NCBI RefSeq assembly: GCF_900199215.1
Contig: NZ_FZQA01000001.1
Coordinates: 124,001-188,000 of the forward strand
DNA length: 64,000 bases
Source of the DNA: Amphiplicatus metriothermophilus
GTDB lineage: Bacteria; Pseudomonadota; Alphaproteobacteria; Caulobacterales; Parvularculaceae
Reading direction: 5' to 3'
Shown here: one piece after another, positions 1 to 8,617 of the stretch
Numbering within the stretch: position 1 is the stretch's first letter
How the letters are laid out: every line of letters starts with the position of its first letter
Made by a program: the position numbers and the translations under genes
Notes under the pieces: model-generated
What the model was told of the DNA's origin: nothing
The model's input: only the letters and a program-made list of their open reading frames with translations
Database searches by the model: none

Positions 1-165
1 TCCCTGAAGAAGCCTGAAATTCTCACGCGGCGTGAAGCTCAGGACGAAGCCTTTCTTCTCGCAATGCGAACAGTTGCAGACGTTGGTCTGGGAAAGATCG
101 ACCTTCGCCTCGAACCGCACGGCCCCGCAATGGCATCCGCCGGTCACGTCTTTCATATCGCTCAT
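1..165 (-). CDS. GFA/CENP-V family zinc-binding protein (5' part only)
   Basis: Only the first 55 residues lie in the window; the gene continues beyond base 1. The N-terminus carries [11 protein letters not shown] and then [10 protein letters not shown], the paired Cys motifs that bind zinc in the glutathione-dependent formaldehyde-activating enzyme (GFA/CENP-V) fold. Members of this family act on S-hydroxymethyl-glutathione or have unknown substrates, so the precise reaction cannot be assigned. The ATG at 165 overlaps the pgi stop codon as ATGA, so the gene is probably translated from the pgi transcript. Confidence 0.85.
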   Translation of the reverse strand, partial: MSDMKDVTGGCHCGAVRFEAKVDLSQTNVCNCSHCEKKGFVLSFTPRENFRLLQG

Positions 166-1835
166 GACCGTTCTCTCTTCGCTGCGGCTCTGATCCGGTT
201 CACCCGGTCGATCAGCGCGTTGGTGGAGACGTCGTGACCGGCCGCGGCGGGCTTTTCCTCGCCGAGCCGGGCGAGCTCGGGCAGCACCCTTCCGGCGAGA
301 GTCTTGCCGAGCTCGACGCCCCACTGGTCGAAGGAGTTGATCCCCCAGATCGCGCCCTGACAGAAGATCTTGTGCTCGTAGAGCGCGATCAGCGCGCCGA
401 GCGTCTCGGGCGTCAGTTTCTCCATCACGATCGCATTGACGGGCCGGCCGCCGGGGAAAACCTTGTGCGGGGCGAGGCGGTCGACGTCCTTCTGCGCAAG
501 GCCCTGGGCCAGCATCTCGGCGCGCGCTTCGGCTTCCGTGCGGCCGATCATCAGCGCTTCCTGCTGGGCGATGAAGTTCGCAAGCAGTTTCTCGTGATGA
601 TCGCCGATGGGCGCATGCGACAGCGCCGGCGCGATGAAGTCCGCTGAAATCAGGTCCGTGCCCTGATGGATGAGCTGATAAAAGGCGTGCTGTCCGTTGG
701 TGCCCGGTTCGCCGAAGATCACCGGTCCGGTTGCGCAGCCCGCCGGCGCGCCGTCGGCTCGCGCGCGCTTGCCGTTCGATTCCATATCCGCCTGCTGGAG
801 ATAGGCCGGCAGCCGATGAAGATGCTGATCGTAGGGCAGAACCGCATGGGCGGCCGCGCCTTCGAAATTTCGGTTCCAGATCCCGACGAGGGCGAGGATC
901 GCCGGCATGTTCTTGGCCGGCGGCGCGGCGCGGAAATGCTCGTCCATCGCATGGGCGCCCTTGAGCAGCTTCTCGAAATTGTCGAACCCGACCTGCAGCG
1001 CAATCGACAGCCCGATCGCCGACCACAGAGAATAGCGCCCGCCGACCCAGTCCCAGAACACGAACATGTTGGCGGGGTCGATTCCAAAATCTCTGACCGC
1101 GCGCTCGTTGGTGGAAAGCGCGACGAAGTGTTTGGCCACATCCGCTTCGCGCCCGCCCTTTTCGAGGAACCAGGCGCGCGCAGAGGCCGCGTTGGTCATG
1201 GTCTCCTGCGTGGCGAAGGTCTTGGAGGCGACGATGAAGAGCGTGCGCGCGGGATCGACGGCGGCGAGCGTATCGGCGAGATGCTGGCCGTCCACGTTGG
1301 ACACGAAGAAAGTGCGCCGGCCGCGGACCCAATAAGGGCTGAGCGCCTCCACGGCCATCTGCGGCCCGAGATCGGACCCGCCGATGCCGATATTCACCAC
1401 CGTGTCGAGGGGCGCGCCGGTATGGCCGGTCAGCTCCCCGGCGTGCACGCGGCGCGTGAAGTCCCGCATCTTTTCGCGCTCGGCGCGCACGCGCTTCGAG
1501 ACGTCCTCGCCGTCGACATGATAGGCGCGCATGGCGAAGTCGCGCAGCGCCACATGCAGGACCGCGCGCCGCTCGGTCGCGTTGATCTTTTCCCCCGCGA
1601 ACATGCGCCCGCGGACCCGTTCAAGATCCGCCGCCTCGGCGAGCGCCAGAAGCGCGTCGAAAATCTCCGGCGTGATGCGGTTCTTCGAGTAATCGAGATA
1701 GAGCCCCGCCGCTTCGAGGCTCATGCGCGCCGCGCGGGCCGGGTCGCGCTCGAACAGAGCGCGCGCAGACGGGCGCGGCGCGGCGGCGAGCTTTTCAAGG
1801 CGCGCCCAGGCGGGCGTTTTGACGACGTCGGTCAT
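162..1835 (-). CDS. pgi: glucose-6-phosphate isomerase
   Basis: Cytosolic enzyme interconverting glucose 6-phosphate and fructose 6-phosphate in glycolysis/gluconeogenesis. The 557 residues match the usual bacterial length of about 550. Family landmarks are visible: the sugar-phosphate loop GIGGSDLGP, the signature around DMESNGK, the catalytic-His region [10 protein letters not shown] and the C-terminal lysine segment [10 protein letters not shown]. The ATG at 1835 precedes [10 protein letters not shown], and no better start is seen. The 104-bp gap to the small plus-strand gene at 1940 should hold its promoter. The 3' end overlaps the GFA-family start by 4 nt. Confidence 0.97.
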   Translation of the reverse strand: MTDVVKTPAWARLEKLAAAPRPSARALFERDPARAARMSLEAAGLYLDYSKNRITPEIFDALLALAEAADLERVRGRMFAGEKINATERRAVLHVALRDFAMRAYHVDGEDVSKRVRAEREKMRDFTRRVHAGELTGHTGAPLDTVVNIGIGGSDLGPQMAVEALSPYWVRGRRTFFVSNVDGQHLADTLAAVDPARTLFIVASKTFATQETMTNAASARAWFLEKGGREADVAKHFVALSTNERAVRDFGIDPANMFVFWDWVGGRYSLWSAIGLSIALQVGFDNFEKLLKGAHAMDEHFRAAPPAKNMPAILALVGIWNRNFEGAAAHAVLPYDQHLHRLPAYLQQADMESNGKRARADGAPAGCATGPVIFGEPGTNGQHAFYQLIHQGTDLISADFIAPALSHAPIGDHHEKLLANFIAQQEALMIGRTEAEARAEMLAQGLAQKDVDRLAPHKVFPGGRPVNAIVMEKLTPETLGALIALYEHKIFCQGAIWGINSFDQWGVELGKTLAGRVLPELARLGEEKPAAAGHDVSTNALIDRVNRIRAAAKRERS

Positions 1836-1939
1836 GGGAAGGCTCGCGGGCGGCTTCGGAGGGATCCGGCGCGCGAGTCATAAGCATTTTAAGGGGCCCG
1901 CTCAACGCTCCTTAAACCCGCGCCGGCTAGGCTCTCCCC

Positions 1940-2155
1940 ATGAGCTTCGCATACGCCCTCCGCCGGCCCGCCGTGCGCCGCGCGCTCTCGCGCGCCGCCG
2001 CCAATCTCGCCGCCGTGGCCGCCGTCACGGCCATTTTCGCCCTCAAAGCTTATGTCGACGCGCGCGCGCGCGATCTTGCTTCGCTGGCGTCGACGCAGGC
2101 CGCGGCCGAGCTGGCGGTCGACAGGTCCCCGGCGAGTCTTCATCTGGACGACTGA
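1940..2155 (+). CDS. small hypothetical membrane protein
   Basis: 71-residue protein with an Arg-rich N-terminus (about residues 8-18), one probable hydrophobic helix (about 20-38, Ala/Val-rich) and a polar tail. The composition suits a single-pass inner-membrane protein with the N-terminus inside. No family is recognised and there is no strong Shine-Dalgarno sequence. It lies alone between pgi (divergent) and the disulfide reductase (convergent). It could be a chance open frame in GC-rich DNA, but the codon pattern and hydrophobic segment make a real gene slightly more likely. Confidence 0.45.
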   Translation: MSFAYALRRPAVRRALSRAAANLAAVAAVTAIFALKAYVDARARDLASLASTQAAAELAVDRSPASLHLDD

Positions 2156-2177
2156 GCGGCCGCTCCGCTCCGACGCG

Positions 2178-4295
2178 CTATGAGCCGGCGCGGACGGCGT
2201 CGAGCACGGCTTTTTCCGTCAGCGGCGAGGGAAGAACGATCGCCTCGCCGCCCGGCGGATAATAGACGTAAAGCGGCACGCCCGAAGCCCCGAAGGACTG
2301 CAAGGCTTGCGTGACGACCGGGTCGCGCCGCGTCCAGTCCGCCACCATGAAAGCGACGTTCTGCTTGGCGAAAGCATTCTTGACGCTGCGCCGCGACAGC
2401 ACCGTGAGATGATCGAACTGGCAGGTCACGCACCAGGCGGCGGTGAAGTCGAGAAAGACGGGGCGGCCCTCGGCCCTGAGCGCCGCGACCTTCTCGGGAT
2501 CGAAGGCGATCGTCTCCGTCCCGCCGGGCCCGGTTTCGGGCCGTTCGCCTGCGGCGACGGAATCGAGGCCGCGCGCAAGCGGCGCGAAGGCCGCGACAAG
2601 AGCCGCGAGCGCAAAGCCCCGACAGGCGAGCCTCGCTCCTGCTCCCACGCTCTTGGCGCGCTCATAAAGCCAGGCGGCGAAGGCGAGCATCACGGCGCCG
2701 GCGAGCGCCCAGGCGAGGCCCTCCGCGCCGGTTTGCCGGGAGAGCACCCAGAGGAAATACGCCGCGCCGGCGAAGACCGGAAAGGCGAGGGCCTGTTTGA
2801 ACACGACCATCCACGGACCGGGCCGGGGCAGGAAGCGGCCGAGCTCCGGCGCCAGCGACAGCAGGAGGTAGGGCGCGGCGAGTCCAAGCGCCATGGCCCC
2901 GAAGATCGCCATGCCGGCCGCCGGCGGCAGCAGCACCGCCGCGCCCATGGGCGCGGCCATGAGCGGGCCGATGCAGGGCGCGGCGACGAACACCGCGAGC
3001 GCGCCGGTCAGGAAAGCCGACCAGCCGCCGCTTCCGGACAACAGGCCCGCGCCCGCCCCTTGCAGGCTTTCGCCGACGTGAAAGACGCCGGCGAGATTGA
3101 GACCGATCGCAAACAGAACGTAGGCGGACAGGAGAACGACCGCCGGCGACTGAAGATGAAAGCCCCAGCCCAGCGCTTCGCCGCCCGCGCGCAGGGCCAG
3201 CAGAACGCCGCCGAGGGCGAGAAACGTCGTAAGAACGCCGGCCGTATACAAAATCCCGTCGCGCCGCGCCTGCCCGCGCGCGCCGGCCGCGGCGCTCATC
3301 AACGAGGCCGCCTTGATGAACACGACCGGAAAGACGCAAGGCATCACGTTGAGCAGCGCCCCGCCCAGAAAGGCCGTGAGCAGAAGAACCAGCGCGCCGT
3401 CCCCGCCCGCCGGCGCGGCGGGCGACGCAGCCGCAAGCGGCGCCTGCGTTCTTGCGGCGGCGATTTCGAAGCCCGCCCGCGTCCCGTCGCGCAAGACGAG
3501 GCCGAGAACGCCGCGAATCTCATCGCCGGCTTCCTGCGCGCCGACGTCGGCTTTCATCGAAATCATGAGCCGGCCGTCCTCGGCGCGCACGGTCTGGGGC
3601 GCGGCGGGTTCGATCAGCCTTTCCGTTTCCGGAAAGAAAAAAGTCTCCCTGTACGGATGATCCGGCGCCTTCATGGCGACGGTCAGCCGGCCCGCGTCGA
3701 TATGGAACAGCGCTTCGTTGTCGAAGGGCTGCGGCGCGTCGGCGCGCGCGGCCTCGGCGCGGGCGGCGGCCCGCTCGTCCGTCGCTGGCTCGATCGCGAC
3801 CGGCATGGAGAGCGTGAAAGCCCCCTCTTCCGGAACGCAGATCTCCTCGCAGATGAGCCAGGTCGCCGCAATTTCGATTGCGACCGTCTCGCCCGGCGGG
3901 GCGTCCGTCGGCGCGGTCACGGGGATGAGAAAGGCGGGATTTCCGTGATGGCCGAAATTGGCGAGCGGCCCGACGGGAATACGCTCCGGGGTCGGATAAA
4001 TAATCTCGCCGACGGCGTAACTGTCAGGAAGGGTCCAGTCAAGTTCGAGCGGCAGGCCGGAATCGCCGGGATTCTTCCAGTAGACGTGCCAGCCGGGCTT
4101 CAGATGCTGCTCGAACACGAACCAGGTCGTCTCGCCCGGCGCGAAGCCCTGACGCACGGGGTAGAGCGCGCTCTCGGCGCGCTCGGTGACGACGCGGCTT
4201 TCAAGGCGCGCCTCGGCCGGCGCGAAACCCGCGCCGGCGATCAACGCGACGAGCGCCGCGACGAAAGGTGTCCGGAATCCGCGCAAGGCTTTCAT
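2178..4295 (-). CDS. ScsB/DsbD-type thiol:disulfide interchange protein
   Basis: Carries reducing electrons from cytoplasmic thioredoxin across the inner membrane to periplasmic thiol proteins. The start chosen at 4295 gives a clean signal peptide (MKALRGFRTPFVAALVALIA, then Ala-rich cleavage region). An upstream in-frame start at 4445 would overlap the neighbouring methyltransferase gene and lacks this feature. Domains in order: periplasmic domain with the Cys pair ICEEICVPEEG; about eight membrane helices with Cys in NVMPCVFP and VAAPCIGP; a C-terminal thioredoxin domain with CVTC at residues 622-625. The long periplasmic domain resembles ScsB rather than E. coli DsbD. No scsC/scsD partner is adjacent. 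Confidence 0.88.
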   Translation of the reverse strand: MKALRGFRTPFVAALVALIAGAGFAPAEARLESRVVTERAESALYPVRQGFAPGETTWFVFEQHLKPGWHVYWKNPGDSGLPLELDWTLPDSYAVGEIIYPTPERIPVGPLANFGHHGNPAFLIPVTAPTDAPPGETVAIEIAATWLICEEICVPEEGAFTLSMPVAIEPATDERAAARAEAARADAPQPFDNEALFHIDAGRLTVAMKAPDHPYRETFFFPETERLIEPAAPQTVRAEDGRLMISMKADVGAQEAGDEIRGVLGLVLRDGTRAGFEIAAARTQAPLAAASPAAPAGGDGALVLLLTAFLGGALLNVMPCVFPVVFIKAASLMSAAAGARGQARRDGILYTAGVLTTFLALGGVLLALRAGGEALGWGFHLQSPAVVLLSAYVLFAIGLNLAGVFHVGESLQGAGAGLLSGSGGWSAFLTGALAVFVAAPCIGPLMAAPMGAAVLLPPAAGMAIFGAMALGLAAPYLLLSLAPELGRFLPRPGPWMVVFKQALAFPVFAGAAYFLWVLSRQTGAEGLAWALAGAVMLAFAAWLYERAKSVGAGARLACRGFALAALVAAFAPLARGLDSVAAGERPETGPGGTETIAFDPEKVAALRAEGRPVFLDFTAAWCVTCQFDHLTVLSRRSVKNAFAKQNVAFMVADWTRRDPVVTQALQSFGASGVPLYVYYPPGGEAIVLPSPLTEKAVLDAVRAGS

Positions 4296-4380
4296 CGTCC
4301 CCGCTGATAGCCGCGACGGCGGGCCTCGCCAAGCCGCCGTTTCGTGCGCCGCCTCTTCGCTCTCTCGAATGTGACGCGCC

Positions 4381-5226
4381 TCACCGCGCGCGCGCCGCAA
4401 CCATCCAGCAGGCGGCGACGAAACGGACCTGGCCGTCGCGCACATAGGGATCGAAGGCGGCGCGGACCGTCTTCACGACGCGGGCGCGCGTGCGCTCATC
4501 CGCCTGGGGCAGAATCAGGCCGAGCGGACCAAGCCGGGTGAAATAGCGAACCAGATCGCTCTCTGGAAAGGCGCAGGGAACGTCGATCGGCCGGATGTCG
4601 ATGTCGGTCCAGCCGCCTTCCGCCAGAACGCGGCGAATCCGGCCGATGTCCGCCAGGGCGAATTGGCCCGGCGCGTCCGGCCGGCGCGCGGGCATGGCCG
4701 GCAGAAACGGCGCGGCCGCACGCTCGGCCGTCGTCATGAACGGGTTCTCCTCGGGACTGCGCCACACGACGCATCGCAGCGCTGCGTCGTCTTTCGCCGC
4801 CCGCCGCAGATTGGCGAAGGCGGCGGTGAAGTCGTCGAAGAACATGACGCCGAAGCGCGACAGGATCATGTCGAAGCCGGCGGGCTCGAATGGATGGGTC
4901 TGCGCGTCGGCGCAGATGAAGTCCGCCGGCGCGCCCTCCCGCGCCGCCCGCGCTTTCGCCGCGGCGATCATCGGTTCGGAAATGTCGACGCCGACGCTGC
5001 AACCTCCCGGCGCAAGCCGGCGCGCGACGGCGAGCGTGATCGCGCCCGTACCGCACCCGACATCGAGAACCGCGAAGTCCGATCCGGCGGGGACCGTTTC
5101 GGCGAGCCGGTCTTCAAGCGGTCTGAACATCTGGTCGAGCAGATCCTGCATCTCGACCCAGACGCGACCGGCCAGCCCGTTCCAGAGCGCGGCCTGATCG
5201 GCGTAGGGCTGAGGGGCGGCGTCCAT
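4381..5226 (-). CDS. class I SAM-dependent methyltransferase
   Basis: 281 residues with the Rossmann-fold SAM signature LDVGCGTGAI (about residues 53-62), followed by an acidic residue at the end of strand 2 (GVDISEPMI) and a motif II-like FDMILSRFGVMFF segment. The order and length fit UbiE/Methyltransf_11-type small-molecule methyltransferases; the substrate is unknown. A good ribosome site (AAGGAG) sits six bases before the ATG. It is transcribed divergently from a MerR regulator through a shared 75-bp region containing a MerR-type dyad, so it is the likely target of that regulator. Confidence 0.82.
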   Translation of the reverse strand: MDAAPQPYADQAALWNGLAGRVWVEMQDLLDQMFRPLEDRLAETVPAGSDFAVLDVGCGTGAITLAVARRLAPGGCSVGVDISEPMIAAAKARAAREGAPADFICADAQTHPFEPAGFDMILSRFGVMFFDDFTAAFANLRRAAKDDAALRCVVWRSPEENPFMTTAERAAAPFLPAMPARRPDAPGQFALADIGRIRRVLAEGGWTDIDIRPIDVPCAFPESDLVRYFTRLGPLGLILPQADERTRARVVKTVRAAFDPYVRDGQVRFVAACWMVAARAR

Positions 5227-5277
5227 AGTCGTCTCCTTACGCTTGCTCTTGACTGACGAAGACGGCAGCCTGCCAGT

Positions 5278-5297
5278 TCAAGCCGACTTGAGGTCAA
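5278..5297. promoter_or_regulatory. MerR-family dyad operator between divergent genes
   Basis: TCAAG-CCGA-CTTGA (5278-5291) is a perfect 5-bp dyad with a 4-bp centre, the same spacing as the SoxR box core (TCAAG-N4-CTTGA). It directly follows a TTGACC -35 hexamer for the minus-strand methyltransferase (5292-5297 read in reverse). With a 19-bp spacer the -10 would be CAGGCT, which is poor. The dyad also touches GAGGT (5290-5294), the ribosome site of the merR gene, allowing autoregulation. Assignment is by resemblance only. Confidence 0.5.
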
Positions 5298-5301
5298 GCG
5301 G

Positions 5302-5742
5302 ATGAAAGTTCTCGACATCGCGGAAACGGCGCGGCGCGCCGGCGTTCCCGCCTCGACCCTGCGCTATTACGAGGAGAAAGGCCTGATCGCCTCCATCGGC
5401 CGGCGGGGCCTCAGGCGCGTGTTCGACGAATCCGTCATCGAAAGGCTGGCGCTGATCGCGCTGGGGCGCGCCGCCGGCTTCTCGCTCGACGAGATCGCGA
5501 TGATGTTCGGGCCCGACGGCCGGCCGCGCATCGACCGGCGGATGCTCACGGCGAAGGCCGACGAGCTGGACAAGACGATCCGCAGGCTGAGCGCCATGCA
5601 GGACGGTCTGCGGCACGCCGCCGCCTGCCGGGCGCCCAGCCATATGGAATGCCCCGTCTTCCGGCGCATCGTGCGGGCGGCCGCATCCGGCGCGCTCGCA
5701 GCGCGGGCGCCGAGACTCTCAAAAGGACCGAAAAGCGCCTAG
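5302..5742 (+). CDS. MerR family transcriptional regulator
   Basis: 146 residues: a winged-helix DNA-binding domain at 1-70 (DIAETARRAGVPASTLRYYE, then GLRRVFDESVIERL), a dimerisation helix (about 80-115) and a short C-terminal effector segment with two cysteines (CRAPSHMEC). MerR proteins twist over-spaced promoters when bound to an effector. The Cys pair suggests a thiol, metal or electrophile signal, but there is no SoxR CxxCxC cluster. The ATG at 5302 has GAGGT seven bases upstream. The probable target is the divergent methyltransferase. The 3' end overlaps the convergent sapC-like gene by 4 bp. Confidence 0.87.
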   Translation: MKVLDIAETARRAGVPASTLRYYEEKGLIASIGRRGLRRVFDESVIERLALIALGRAAGFSLDEIAMMFGPDGRPRIDRRMLTAKADELDKTIRRLSAMQDGLRHAAACRAPSHMECPVFRRIVRAAASGALAARAPRLSKGPKSA

Positions 5743-6533
5743 TTGGCGTTCAGCGGCCGGACGACGGCCTCGCCCTGCAGATCATAGCGGCGCGCGCGGC
5801 GCATGAGCAGCAGGCGCCAGTTCGCCATCGACATGAGCTGGGCGTAGACGATCGGCAGCACGCCGGTCCGGCGAAGCTCAAGGAACTTCTCGTCAGGAAG
5901 CTCGGCGAGCAGCTTTTCGTCGACGCCGAAATACTGCGCGAAGGTGACCGGCTCGCCGCCCTGCTGGGGCGTATACTGGGCGGACTGGCCGACCGCCAGC
6001 TTCATCTGCTCGATGATCTGCATGGCCTGATCGGTGGTGCGCCGGTCCTGCTCGTACTGCTTGCAGAACTCGATGGCGTTGCGCATCGCCTCCGACGGCT
6101 CGCCATTGTCGAACAGCGGGATCTCCGCATTCTGCGTGAACCCTTCGTAAGCCGCATCGACGACTACGGCGAGACGGTCCCCGCCGGTCTCGGACGCGAA
6201 AGCGAAGGGATAACGGCGCAGATAGCCGGGGACATAAACGTTGTCTTCCCACTCGCCGGCGTCGTTCACGAACAGATTGACGTCCTCATAGATGCCGAGA
6301 ACGGCGATGGGCGTGATCTTCTCCACGCCGGAGAAGACCACCGGGTAATACTTCATTGCGGCCGGAATTTCGCTCACCGTCAGCGGCACGCCGCGGATGT
6401 TCGCGCAGAAGGCGTAAGGCTTTTGGGGCCGGCTAAGCCCGTAAGCGCCATGCTGCTCCTTGTTGAGGAGCTCGGGGCGCTCGAACAGGAACATCTTGCC
6501 GGTGACCTTCGGCGTGGCGGACGTTTCGCTCAT
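5739..6533 (-). CDS. SapC family protein
   Basis: 264 residues from the ATG at 6533 (MSETSATPKV), which has AAAGG upstream; a longer open frame to 6626 starts with Arg-rich sequence unlike the family. The protein matches the SapC family: an early conserved block (GAYGLSRPQKPYAFC), then PAAMKYYPVVFS and a central YLRRYPFAF motif. SapC proteins were named for an S-layer-associated locus in Campylobacter and are common in Caulobacterales and Sphingomonadales next to sugar or halogenase clusters, but the function is unproven. No signal peptide is seen and no typical SapC partner genes are adjacent. Confidence 0.8.
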   Translation of the reverse strand: MSETSATPKVTGKMFLFERPELLNKEQHGAYGLSRPQKPYAFCANIRGVPLTVSEIPAAMKYYPVVFSGVEKITPIAVLGIYEDVNLFVNDAGEWEDNVYVPGYLRRYPFAFASETGGDRLAVVVDAAYEGFTQNAEIPLFDNGEPSEAMRNAIEFCKQYEQDRRTTDQAMQIIEQMKLAVGQSAQYTPQQGGEPVTFAQYFGVDEKLLAELPDEKFLELRRTGVLPIVYAQLMSMANWRLLLMRRARRYDLQGEAVVRPLNAN

Positions 6534-6659
6534 GGACGACCTTTCCAGATTATTTCGACCGCAGCGGAGCTTTTCTGCAGACCTCTTGCGCCGCGCCGAG
6601 CGGCGGTTCGGCGCCCCGCTTAGCAAAAAGCCGCCCAGGCTCCAAGCGTTAGTCTTCCG

Positions 6660-7595
6660 TCAGCCGAGCCCCGCCGCGCGCGCGGCCTCGCGGATGAAGG
6701 CCGCAGCGTCCAGCGGCCGTTCCTGCGGGATGAAATGGCCGGCGCTGGAGCATGTCTGCACGCTCGCGCCGCTGCGGACAAGCCGTCCGGCCGCGCCGCG
6801 AAACAGGGTCGAGCCGGATTCCGCTGCGAGGACGAAGACGGGCGCTAGGGTTCGCCGGATCGCCCCCCAGAAATCGAAGCCGAGCGCGGCGAAGGTCGCC
6901 GCCTCCCATGCAGGCGCGCAGGCGAGCCGCACCCCGCCCCCGGCGTCCACGACAAGGCCGTCTTCGAGATAATCCCCGAGCGCGCCCGGCGCCCATGCGC
7001 GGAAGACCGGCTTGCGGGCGTAGCTTTCGAGGACCGCCGCGCGGTCGGGCCAGCCGTTCCTGCGGGCGCGCGCGCCGCGGGCGAGCGGCAGACGGCGCGC
7101 CAGCAGCCCGCGCAGCGGTCCCGTCGCGCACAGGCGCACGGAAAGCGGCGGGATCACAGGCTCGATCAGGATGAGCGCGGCGACGTCCGTCCGGCCGCGC
7201 GCCGCCAGCGCCGAAGAGGTCGCGCCGCAGGAATGGCCCGCGAGGATCCAGCCCGCGCCGGCCGCGCCCTCTAGCCCGTTCAGCCGGTCGAGCGCCGCCG
7301 CGAGGTCGCGCCCGTATGTCTCCCAGCTTGCAAGACGACGCGGATCGGCGGGCAGGGTCGTCCGGCCGTGGCCGCGCAGGTCGGGCGCGATGATGTCGAA
7401 GGCGTCCGCAAGCGGGGCGAGCATTCGCTTGTAGCCGGACGCGCAAAAGCCCGTCGCATGCGCGAACAACAGCTTGGGCGCGCCCGGCTTTCGCCAGCGC
7501 CAGCCCGCCATCGCGCCGTCGCCGAAGTCGAGGGCGAAACGCTCGGCCGACTCTGACGGCGGCGGGACGGGAGAGGACGATTCGGAGGGCGTCAT
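6660..7595 (-). CDS. alpha/beta hydrolase
   Basis: 311-residue alpha/beta-hydrolase fold enzyme without a signal peptide. The oxyanion-region motif is HATGFCASGY (about residues 46-55), the nucleophile elbow is AGHSCGAT with Ser122, and the catalytic His is probably in SAGHFIPQERP near the C-terminus. Family members of this layout include small-ester hydrolases and haloalkane-dehalogenase-like proteins; the substrate cannot be told from sequence. It runs codirectionally with the exonuclease gene upstream and the SapC gene downstream, with short gaps that leave room for no strong promoter. Confidence 0.85.
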   Translation of the reverse strand: MTPSESSSPVPPPSESAERFALDFGDGAMAGWRWRKPGAPKLLFAHATGFCASGYKRMLAPLADAFDIIAPDLRGHGRTTLPADPRRLASWETYGRDLAAALDRLNGLEGAAGAGWILAGHSCGATSSALAARGRTDVAALILIEPVIPPLSVRLCATGPLRGLLARRLPLARGARARRNGWPDRAAVLESYARKPVFRAWAPGALGDYLEDGLVVDAGGGVRLACAPAWEAATFAALGFDFWGAIRRTLAPVFVLAAESGSTLFRGAAGRLVRSGASVQTCSSAGHFIPQERPLDAAAFIREAARAAGLG

Positions 7596-7620
7596 GGTCC
7601 GGCGACCATGATGCGGCGGT

Positions 7621-8175
7621 TCACGGCGTCAATCGCGGATCGCAGCTTTCCCGCGCCAGGCGATAGAGCGTCTGCAGATGGCGCGCGTCGGCGGCGGCGC
7701 GGTGCCGGCGCGGCGCCAGGCGGGCCGCGCCGGCCAGTACGGCGGCTTCGTGCGCGCGGGGGAAATGCCGCATCAGCCAGGCGAAATCGCGCAGCGCGAA
7801 TCCCTGCCTGACGCCGGCCGCCGAGAACAAGCGGAACAGCCAGAAGCCGTCCCAGTCCGGCGCGTCGGAATAGACCTCGGCGCCGGCGAAGGCCTCGTTG
7901 AGGGCTCGGCAGACCTCTACGGGCGCGAGGCCCTCGCGTTCGAGCCGGGCGCGATCGAGGCCGTGAAGGCGTTCGGCCTGCGGATCCCACGATTCATCCG
8001 TCCACGAATCATGTGGGCGAATCATGAAAGCCTGCGGCTCGCCCTCCTCGAACGCCCAGCCGACCTCGACCGGCCAGGACTTCGATCCGAGGCCGGACGC
8101 CTCCACGTCGATGAAGGCCAGCTTCCGCGCGCCCGTCTGTCGCGTATGCTCGATCGCTCTTTCCGCCATAACCAT
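7621..8175 (-). CDS. DEDDh 3'-5' exonuclease family protein
   Basis: Exonuclease-superfamily domain: FIDVEASGLG supplies the first Asp-x-Glu metal ligands (ExoI), SDAPDWDGFWL the ExoII Asp, and HRAAADARHL the HxxxxD ExoIII motif. About 184 residues is short but covers the three Exo motifs. The start is uncertain: ATGs at 8169 and 8175 fit the family best, while an in-frame start at 8304 would add an unlike, Arg/Pro-rich extension. Substrate (DNA or RNA) is not assignable. It lies 25 bp upstream of the hydrolase gene on the same strand. Confidence 0.75.
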   Translation of the reverse strand: MVMAERAIEHTRQTGARKLAFIDVEASGLGSKSWPVEVGWAFEEGEPQAFMIRPHDSWTDESWDPQAERLHGLDRARLEREGLAPVEVCRALNEAFAGAEVYSDAPDWDGFWLFRLFSAAGVRQGFALRDFAWLMRHFPRAHEAAVLAGAARLAPRRHRAAADARHLQTLYRLARESCDPRLTP

Positions 8176-8388
8176 CGCGCGTTTGAAGCAGAATTTCGTG
8201 ACGCGGCCGTGACCGCCCGCAGGCGGCGGGCCGCCGGCCATAGCCCATGCGACAGGAAGAGTATAGCCCTTCCGCCTAGGGAAGGGTAAAGCCGCGCCGC
8301 ACAATGGACGCTGCAGCGCAGCATCGCTTCCCGGACGCGGAGAATCGTTGAGGCACGGAGAAACCAGGGCGCGTTCGCGGGAAAGGAG

Positions 8389-8583
8389 TCATTTCGAACG
8401 GTAAACGCCGGTTTCCGGATCGCGTTCGAAATCGAGCACCGGCTTGCCGGCGCGCTGAGGGTCGCGCCGCCTCTCCTCAACCGCGCGCCGCAGGGCGCGC
8501 GCGCGGCGCTCGGCGTAACGGTAAAGCGCAAACGCCCCGGCGGCCGTCGCCAGCCCGGCGACGATGCCTGTCATGGCGCTCAT
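8389..8583 (-). CDS. small single-pass membrane protein
   Basis: 64 residues: hydrophobic helix at about residues 4-21 (GIVAGLATAAGAFALYRY), then a strongly basic Arg-rich helix and a polar tail ending RDPETGVYRSK. The layout resembles many short alphaproteobacterial proteins of unknown function found beside the protease SppA/SohB. It follows the S49 peptidase gene by 34 bp in the same direction of transcription. The 213-bp stretch between it and the exonuclease start shows no other feature. Confidence 0.55.
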   Translation of the reverse strand: MSAMTGIVAGLATAAGAFALYRYAERRARALRRAVEERRRDPQRAGKPVLDFERDPETGVYRSK

Positions 8584-8617
8584 GGCGGCCTCCTTTCATT
8601 CGGGCGCGCCGTCGGCC

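Noticed and set aside
666-1883. 405-residue plus-strand frame opposite pgi
   Set aside because: Fully antisense to a clear pgi with strong motifs; no motif, ribosome site or family likeness in the shadow frame.
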